Source of the DNA: Streptomyces sp. NBC_01803
Lineage (GTDB): Bacteria; Actinomycetota; Actinomycetes; Streptomycetales; Streptomycetaceae
Direction: 5' to 3'
Assembly: GCF_035917415.1 (NCBI RefSeq)
Contig: NZ_CP109073.1
Span: 620,001-684,000, forward strand
DNA length: 64,000 bases
In this document: in pieces, positions 58,921-64,000 of the stretch
How the letters are laid out: each line of letters begins with the position of its first letter
How positions within the stretch are numbered: position 1 is the stretch's first letter
Translations under genes and position numbers: made by a program
Notes under the pieces: generated by a model
Told to the model about the DNA's origin: nothing
Seen by the model: the letters and a program-made list of their open reading frames with translations, nothing else
The model's database searches: none

Positions 58921-59792
58921 GTGTCACCGTCGGCCGCTGTGTGCTGTACCGGCCGCCTGCCGGCCGCCAGGGTGGTGTCGTCGCCCGAGTACTGCGCGGC
59001 CTTCGCCAGCCACTCGGGCAGCATGGCCCGCGCGCCCTCGGCGCTTTCCCCGGAGAGCCGCTGGTCGAGGCCTGTCATGAACTGAACGAAGCCCTCGTCC
59101 GAGGCGAAGCTCTTGGACAGGCCGTCCGTGGACAGCGCGATGAACCGCGGCGTACGGTCCGGCGCCACGATCGGCGCCCAGTGCACCCGCACCAGGTCCC
59201 AGGCATCACGGCTGCACAGCGATTCGGTCTCGTCTCCGAAGTCCGCCTCCAGTGGGGCGAGCGGACGGCCGACGTCGCCGTTGGGTTCGATCACCGTCAA
59301 CTCGCCGTCGCCGAGCTGCCAGGCCGCGAACAACCGCGGGGTCAGCACGGTGCCGATCAGCGTGGACCCGTACAGCACGAGCTTCCGCCCGTCGCCCATC
59401 ACGGGCGGGGACTCGGTCCCCGGCTCGGTCGCGCCCTGGTTCTGTTCGTACTGGCGCTGCCAGTGGTCCAGGACGCGGCGCTGCCAGGCGACGATCAGTC
59501 GGCGCGGCATGACGTTCCGGGCGTAGTGCATCAGCCGGCTGAGGCTGCGCGGCCCTTCGGGTCCCTCGGCGTTCGCCATGGCCGCGAACTCCCTGGCGTG
59601 CGCGGTGAACAGCTCCACCGCATACCGGGCCCCGACCCCGCTGCGGGCGTGCCGCGCCGAGCCGTGCCCGTCCGCGACCGCGAGGACCAGCGGGTCCTCC
59701 AGGGTGCCGCGGCCGTCGGCCGCGCACTCGTCCTGGTTGCACTGCTTGTTGACTCCCTGGACGCTCCCGGTGAGCGTCTCCCAGTGCGACAT
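58917..59792 (-). CDS. PP2C-family Ser/Thr phosphatase
   Basis: A 291-aa phosphatase. Metal-binding residues are in place: Asp21 (NQDE), Asp41 with DGHG (41-44), GSTLIGTVLT, WQLGDGELTV, Asp in STDGLSKS and Asp in GDDTTLA. The fold should remove phosphates placed by the co-encoded kinase on the vWA protein or other targets. The start is ATG 59792; GTG at 59807 or 59810 would overlap the vWA stop as GTGA and cannot be excluded. It is the middle member of the vWA - PP2C - kinase triad, transcribed on the minus strand. Confidence 0.87.
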   Translation of the reverse strand: MSHWETLTGSVQGVNKQCNQDECAADGRGTLEDPLVLAVADGHGSARHARSGVGARYAVELFTAHAREFAAMANAEGPEGPRSLSRLMHYARNVMPRRLIVAWQRRVLDHWQRQYEQNQGATEPGTESPPVMGDGRKLVLYGSTLIGTVLTPRLFAAWQLGDGELTVIEPNGDVGRPLAPLEADFGDETESLCSRDAWDLVRVHWAPIVAPDRTPRFIALSTDGLSKSFASDEGFVQFMTGLDQRLSGESAEGARAMLPEWLAKAAQYSGDDTTLAAGRRPVQHTAADGDT

Positions 59793-59803
59793 CCGCGGCT
59801 CGC

Positions 59804-60490
59804 TCACCACACGTCATCATCGTCGTCGCCCAGCACCGGCGGGGCGTACGGCGGCTGCTTCGCCATCACGACCGTCGGTTCCGCCACCGGCTGCGAAGCC
59901 GCCTTCACCGCGGCGGTCGAGGCCCACCGGATCGCCGCCGCGAGTTGCCTGGGGCTGTTGGCGTCCAGCGGCTGTAGCTCGGGATTGCCGAGGAATTCCT
60001 GCAGCACGCTCCGGTCCGCCTCCGCGCCGATGGCGATCGCCACCCGGACCGCTTTCTTGCCCCACGGCGTGGCGTCGACAGCCTTCAGCCCGATCTTCCA
60101 GTCGTCGGTGGGCACGCCGTCGGAGACCAGTGCCAGCACCGGCTTGAGCGCACGTTGCGGCATCGGTGGGGTCTGCAGCTCACGCGCCACCAACTGCAGC
60201 GCCTCGCCCAGATTGGTCACCCCGTCCACCTGGACGTCCTGCCAGGCGAAGTCGTCGACCGGAACCGGGTCCTTGTGCAGCCACCGTGCGGTGGTGGAGA
60301 AGGTGATGGTACGCACCAGCAGTTGGGCCGCGGGGTTGGCGTGCGCGACCGAGCGCATCTCCGGGATCGCCTCCCGGATCGCGTAGTTGAGCTGGCCGAT
60401 TCTCTCGCCCTGCATGGAGTACGAGCAGTCCAGCAGCCAGATGAAGTGGACCGGCCGGTTCGCCATCGGCCCACCCGGGATGTCACTCAT
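59804..60490 (-). CDS. TerY-type von Willebrand factor A protein
   Basis: A 228-aa vWA-domain protein. The MIDAS motif is complete: DxSxS as D21-C-S23-Y-S25, the Thr in GVTNLGEAL and the Asp in VSDGVPTDDW. This is the TerY pattern of tellurite/stress and phage-defence operons, where TerY is combined with a PP2C and a kinase. The tail ends in an acidic DDDDDVW. A strong GGAGG site is upstream of the ATG. It is a cytoplasmic metal-dependent protein-interaction module and a likely substrate or scaffold of the kinase. Confidence 0.9.
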   Translation of the reverse strand: MSDIPGGPMANRPVHFIWLLDCSYSMQGERIGQLNYAIREAIPEMRSVAHANPAAQLLVRTITFSTTARWLHKDPVPVDDFAWQDVQVDGVTNLGEALQLVARELQTPPMPQRALKPVLALVSDGVPTDDWKIGLKAVDATPWGKKAVRVAIAIGAEADRSVLQEFLGNPELQPLDANSPRQLAAAIRWASTAAVKAASQPVAEPTVVMAKQPPYAPPVLGDDDDDVW

Positions 60491-60569
60491 TCTGTGCCCT
60501 CCGTTGTGTCGGCTTCGATTCCGTTGTCTTCGATTCCGTCGTCTTCGTCGTCTCCGCGCGGACGCCGCC

Positions 60570-60701
60570 TCAGCCGGCCAGTCTGATCAGCCCGAACGCG
60601 GCCACCGCCGCGACCACGACTGTCGTGATCACCACCGCGGTGATGAACAGGCCAAGTACGAGGCGCCGTCCCCGCGCGATGTGCGGCACCACCGTCGTCA
60701 T
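60570..60701 (-). CDS. 43-aa single-pass membrane peptide in the GAP1-TerY operon
   Basis: A short frame too small for most gene finders: ATG 60701 to TGA 60570. The sequence starts MTTVVPHIARGRR, followed by a continuous hydrophobic stretch LVLGLFITAVVITTVVVAAV and a short basic end. GGGAGG lies 4 nt before the ATG, which makes translation likely. The orientation (basic before the helix) predicts an N-in membrane protein. It sits between the GTPase and vWA genes, in their direction. It might anchor the complex; no homology is claimed. Confidence 0.6.
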   Translation of the reverse strand: MTTVVPHIARGRRLVLGLFITAVVITTVVVAAVAAFGLIRLAG

Positions 60702-60767
60702 GCCGCCTCCCGGCTGTCGCTTCTTCGGATCCCGTTGTCCCCGTTCCGTACCACCGTCGTGCCCACG

Positions 60768-62342
60768 TCAGCGCCCCGGCCGATCGGGTACGGCCGCACC
60801 GCGCAGCCCCGAGCGGGCCAACACCCACAGCACCGGCTCCGCGGCCCGGCGCTGCTCACTGTCGAGCGCTCCCGCTCCGGTCGCCGCGTAGGCGCTCACC
60901 GCCCAGTAGCGGCCCGCGCCGAAGTCGTGGCCCAGACCCCGGACCAGCGCGCCGAGGCCGATGTTCTCCAGCCAGGTGTCGATCCTGGCGCCCGGTACGG
61001 GCAATGAGGTGATCCGGTCAAGGACGTCCCGTTTGGTGACCACCGTGGCCACCGGTATACGCCGACGCCGCCCGGTGAGTGCCGCGAGTTCGCCGGTCAG
61101 GCGCTGGTAGGTGTCCATCGGCCCCAGGTCGGCGGGGCGGGCGTCGGCCGCGAGTTCGGCGTCGGCCGCCCCCAGCGCGCGTCGCACCTGCGGTTCGGCG
61201 AGTACGTCGGCGACCAGGATCACCCCGTCGGCGTGGGCCAGATACTGCTGTTCGCGTAGGGACCCGGCGTCGCGCAACGACTCGCCCATCGGGTCGTACA
61301 GATAGAGCAGCCGCCGTCGCCTGCCGTGGCCGATGAGCAGCATGAAGGCCCGGGGCTGGCCGCCCTGCGTCTTGAGCGCCCAACCAGCCTGGTTCAGTTG
61401 CTGGTTGAGCATCCCGGCGTCCCGCTGATCGGTCGCGGAAGCGTACTCGACGGTCAGCCGGCTCCGCCGCGACCAGGACTGCAGCCCCGCCGCCATCGCC
61501 GCCATCAGCATGGTCTTGCCGGAGGACCGGCCGCCGATCAGGGGCACATGGACCACCCGTGTGCTGCCGACCGCCTCGGGAAGCAGCTGGTCACAGTGCG
61601 GACAGCGGGCAGCGAGGCGCGCCCGGCCCGCCAGAGACGTGGTGACAAGACGCCGCCCGCACGCGCACACGTGCCACAGCGCGCCGTAGCGGCCGGGGCG
61701 CAGCTCGCCGTGCGCGACGTCGCAGTTCGGGCAGCGGTGAACGGCCAGCGGGAACGGACGGTAGCAGCCGGGATACGGGCACTTCATCCGAATACGGCGG
61801 AGCAGTACCCCGAGCCGTTCCGTACTGCGGAGGGCGAGGACGGCTGTCGCGGCCAACAGCCACATCAGGCCGAGCAACAGCCCAAAGACGATCATGATCA
61901 GGGAGGTGAGCAGCGCCGCGAGCAGCGCTCCCAGGACCGCCCCGGCCGCCGTTCCCGGGGCCAGGAGGCGCATCACGGTACGGGTGAACCAGTTCTCACC
62001 CGGTCGTCCGGTGGCCGGGTCGCGGCCCTGTAAGAGCCGCGCGGCCCAGTGCTGCAGCCACTGCATGGTCAGCCGGTACCACATGTCGCGCAGGGCGGTA
62101 CGTGCCGCGGACCCGGCGTCCAGCCACATCTGCCGTGACCAGTACGCGCGGTGGACGGGCTCGCCGGGGGTGACGCCCGGCAGCCGCGGATCCGGTGCGC
62201 CGACCCGCCAGGGGCCGAGGACCCTTCCGGCGGCCTCAATCGACTTGCCGAGGAACAGCCAGAGCGTGTAGCCGAGGCAGAGCGGCACCGCCACCACGCC
62301 GGTGACCCAGAGCGCGGCCGTCATCAGGGTCGTCTCACTCAC
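60768..62342 (-). CDS. TRAFAC-clade GTPase with transmembrane and zinc-ribbon regions
   Basis: A 524-aa protein. A first TM helix is at about 8-30 and further hydrophobic segments at about 130-170. Then comes a cysteine-rich zinc-ribbon part (CPYPGC...CPNCDV, CACGR...CPHCD, 188-250). The GTPase domain has Walker A GGRSSGKT (270-277), a DxxG switch at D350-P-M-G353 and the base-specificity motif TKRD (436-439). It is the GTPase partner of GAP1; its GTG start overlaps the GAP1 stop by 4 bp (GTGA). It is probably located at the membrane, regulating the kinase module downstream. Confidence 0.87.
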   Translation of the reverse strand: MSETTLMTAALWVTGVVAVPLCLGYTLWLFLGKSIEAAGRVLGPWRVGAPDPRLPGVTPGEPVHRAYWSRQMWLDAGSAARTALRDMWYRLTMQWLQHWAARLLQGRDPATGRPGENWFTRTVMRLLAPGTAAGAVLGALLAALLTSLIMIVFGLLLGLMWLLAATAVLALRSTERLGVLLRRIRMKCPYPGCYRPFPLAVHRCPNCDVAHGELRPGRYGALWHVCACGRRLVTTSLAGRARLAARCPHCDQLLPEAVGSTRVVHVPLIGGRSSGKTMLMAAMAAGLQSWSRRSRLTVEYASATDQRDAGMLNQQLNQAGWALKTQGGQPRAFMLLIGHGRRRRLLYLYDPMGESLRDAGSLREQQYLAHADGVILVADVLAEPQVRRALGAADAELAADARPADLGPMDTYQRLTGELAALTGRRRRIPVATVVTKRDVLDRITSLPVPGARIDTWLENIGLGALVRGLGHDFGAGRYWAVSAYAATGAGALDSEQRRAAEPVLWVLARSGLRGAAVPDRPGR

Positions 62343-64000
62343 GGGCGGCCACCCTTGCGGGGTGGTTCCACATCGCCCCAGCGCGGTCCCGCCGCAGTGT
62401 CCTTGCGGCCCCGGCCGGTGAGGCGTCTGCCGAACCGCCCGAACGCCCCCGGTCGGCTGAATGCCTGGAACTCCTCCGCCCAGCGCGCTCCGGCCCGCTC
62501 CAACTGCCTCTCGACGGCGGAAAGGTCCGCGTCGGGCAGCGCCCGGACGATGGGGCGCAGCACCCGGTCGAGTAGGTGGGAACGGGTCTCCTGCCAGGCC
62601 ACGCTCGCCTGCGGGTGCGAACTCCACACGGCGAAACAGTCGGCCACGTAGGCGGGGACGACGCGCAGCCGGTCCCCCACCCGCTTCGACTGGGCGGCCC
62701 GGCCGTATGCCGCGATCAGATCGGCGTCACCGCTGAGGATCAGCGCGCGCAACTCTCCGTCCGGCCGCTCCTCGGAGAGCAGCCGGCGCGCGAGCGCCCC
62801 GTAGGCCCGTTCGAGCACGGCGGGTTCCACGGGCTCCGCGACCGCCCGGAGCGTCAGAGCCCGGTCGATCCAGCCCTTGGGGGCCGCCGAGCCGTCCCGG
62901 AGTTCGCGGGCGAATTCCAGGAGCTGGAGCGCCCGGCGCTCGCGCGGCTCCAGGTCGTCGGAGATGGCGTGCAGCAGATCGTGGGCGAGATCGGGTACGT
63001 CGGGATCGTCGGCGGGGCCCTGGAGCGCCGCCTTGACGAGGTCGGACCAGGTGCCGGCCGCGAGGTGCGCGCTGGAGCCGGTCTCGCCCAGCATCAGCCT
63101 CGCCTCACGCGCGGTCGGCGGATCGCCGTCCCACACCAGTCGGACGGCGGTGCGCAGCATCGTCGGCTCGGCGATCGGGGAGACCCGGCCGGCCCGCAGG
63201 ACGGCGTTCAGGACGGTGACACGGTCGCCGCGGGCCGCCGCCACCCGAGGAGCCTCAGCGCACATCCGCAGGTGCGGCAGGGCCTGGCTCTCGGTGAACG
63301 GCAACGGGACCCTGGCAAGCAGCCGGGCGGCGGCGGGCGGGTCGCCCTGGGCGAGGAAGTCGAGTTCGGCCAGCAACGCGGCGCGGAGGTCGAAGCGGTC
63401 CTCCAGCGCGAAGCGTACGGCGGGCGTGCGCGCCGAGTCCGGGTCCGCGAGCAGGGCGACGGAGAGCCGATGCGCCACGTCGGGCAGAAGGTCCGCACAG
63501 TCCACGCCGAGCGTGTCCGCGACGCACAGCAGTTCCGCCGACCGCGAAGAGCGGTTGCCGGTGTCCGCGACGCCCGCGCGCAGATCGGGGCCGAGCTCGG
63601 CGGCGAGGCGCCGCCTGAGATCCTCGGTGAGCGTGACTCGCCGCAGGACCGCGAGGCCGGTCCCGGCCTCCGTCCCGGCGCCGGGCGAGCGGACGGCGAC
63701 GGTCAGCACGAGGGCGGCGAGCGGCGCGATCGTGCTGACCGGCAGCCTGCCGTCGAGCGCCGCGAACAGCCGCGTCAGAGCAGCCGTCTCTGCCGCCGTC
63801 CGGTTCCCGGTGGGCGCGCCCAGCGCGTTCACGAGCCGGTGCAGCCGGTTGCCGCCCAGCGTGTCCGCGTGGTGCTGTGCCCAGTCGGCCGCCGCGGTGC
63901 GGCCGTCGGCGTTCAGCTCCAGGCCGGCGCACAGTGCCTCGACGGCGAGCGGGCCGGGCGCGAAGTGGCCGTCCGGCAGCGCGGCCGCCGCCTTGAACAG
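62339..64000 (-). CDS. GTPase-associated protein 1 (GAP1), copy 2, N-terminally cut by window edge
   Basis: The visible 553 residues are the GAP1 middle and C-terminal domains, open to the right-hand edge, so the N terminus lies outside. Segments such as EETRSHLLD/QETRSHLLD, GSSAHLAAGTWS and DDPDVPDLAHDLL are shared with copy 1 at 50962-53259. The two proteins look roughly three-quarters identical by eye. The last 20 residues are extra (KDTAAGPRWGDVEPP). It is coupled to the GTPase by a 4-bp overlap and is the first visible gene of the conflict operon. Confidence 0.88.
   Translation of the reverse strand: MFKAAAALPDGHFAPGPLAVEALCAGLELNADGRTAAADWAQHHADTLGGNRLHRLVNALGAPTGNRTAAETAALTRLFAALDGRLPVSTIAPLAALVLTVAVRSPGAGTEAGTGLAVLRRVTLTEDLRRRLAAELGPDLRAGVADTGNRSSRSAELLCVADTLGVDCADLLPDVAHRLSVALLADPDSARTPAVRFALEDRFDLRAALLAELDFLAQGDPPAAARLLARVPLPFTESQALPHLRMCAEAPRVAAARGDRVTVLNAVLRAGRVSPIAEPTMLRTAVRLVWDGDPPTAREARLMLGETGSSAHLAAGTWSDLVKAALQGPADDPDVPDLAHDLLHAISDDLEPRERRALQLLEFARELRDGSAAPKGWIDRALTLRAVAEPVEPAVLERAYGALARRLLSEERPDGELRALILSGDADLIAAYGRAAQSKRVGDRLRVVPAYVADCFAVWSSHPQASVAWQETRSHLLDRVLRPIVRALPDADLSAVERQLERAGARWAEEFQAFSRPGAFGRFGRRLTGRGRKDTAAGPRWGDVEPPRKGGRP

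Noticed and set aside
1..64000. tRNA, rRNA, CRISPR arrays, transposases, integrases, prophage genes
   Set aside because: None recognised on either strand; the direct repeats found are short tandem units without spacers, and the 'holin' is a chromosomal actinobacterial membrane protein.

Overview
The window is high-GC actinomycete chromosome, most likely Streptomyces or a close relative. The pointers are a SARP regulator with an early TTA (bldA) codon, an RppA-type tetrahydroxynaphthalene synthase beside a P450, an F420-dependent oxidoreductase, a divergent bioF / bioB-bioA-bioD locus, DUF3618/holin membrane genes and GAP1-type GTPase-associated proteins. Frequent GTG starts and 4-bp stop/start overlaps fit. 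I found no rRNA, tRNA, CRISPR array, insertion sequence or replication origin.

Layout. 1-7.7 kb: possible edge of a biosynthetic or resistance region, with a truncated CPA2 antiporter, a flavin-dependent halogenase, an MBL-fold hydrolase, a TetR/MFS exporter pair with a clear operator, and the TTA-containing SARP regulator. 8.5-15.1 kb: a TetR gene divergent from a four-gene redox operon (metal-dependent hydrolase, ferredoxin-fused reductase, M24 peptidase-like protein, EphD-like hydrolase-SDR fusion) that ends in a 52-codon remnant of an acyl-CoA synthetase. 15.1-24.9 kb: housekeeping and envelope genes (MSMEG_6728-like, Rieske/DUF2231, SRPBCC, DrrA/DrrB-like ABC exporter, Fpg/Nei glycosylase, DUF4032, YihY/BrkB, DUF3618, holin-like, ZIP transporter). 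25-35.5 kb: an MFS pseudogene, aldo/keto reductase, then a pentose-phosphate and stress set (6-phosphogluconate dehydrogenase, F420-dependent G6PDH-like enzyme, lectin-tailed DyP peroxidase, DJ-1/PfpI protein, Vms1-like protein, transketolase, TPR protein). 36-41 kb: an orphan ATP-grasp ligase, a multiply frameshifted pseudogene, a P450-rppA pigment operon and a Nudix hydrolase. 41-50.5 kb: gene remnants, HIT protein, a separate bacterial NHEJ ligase and LigD-type polymerase, a short Rho with a pyrimidine-rich leader, and biotin synthesis genes.

50.7-64 kb is the most interesting part. An operon on the minus strand runs GAP1 - TRAFAC GTPase - 43-aa membrane peptide - TerY-type vWA - PP2C phosphatase - zinc-ribbon Ser/Thr kinase, the architecture of NTP-dependent conflict/signalling systems. 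A second, closely similar GAP1 gene lies about 9 kb away in the same orientation, next to the C-terminal stump of an AAA+ ATPase. Convergent to the operon is a pair of genes, a two-TM protein and a 109-aa helical protein, that share a Gly/Asn-rich motif at the C terminus of the first and the N terminus of the second. That is the arrangement of amyloid-signalling partners.

Several genes are decayed remnants (14.9, 25.0, 37.4, 41.2, 45.7 and 50.7 kb), so this is a region of active gene turnover. Function assignments come from reading motifs by eye; no database search was run.
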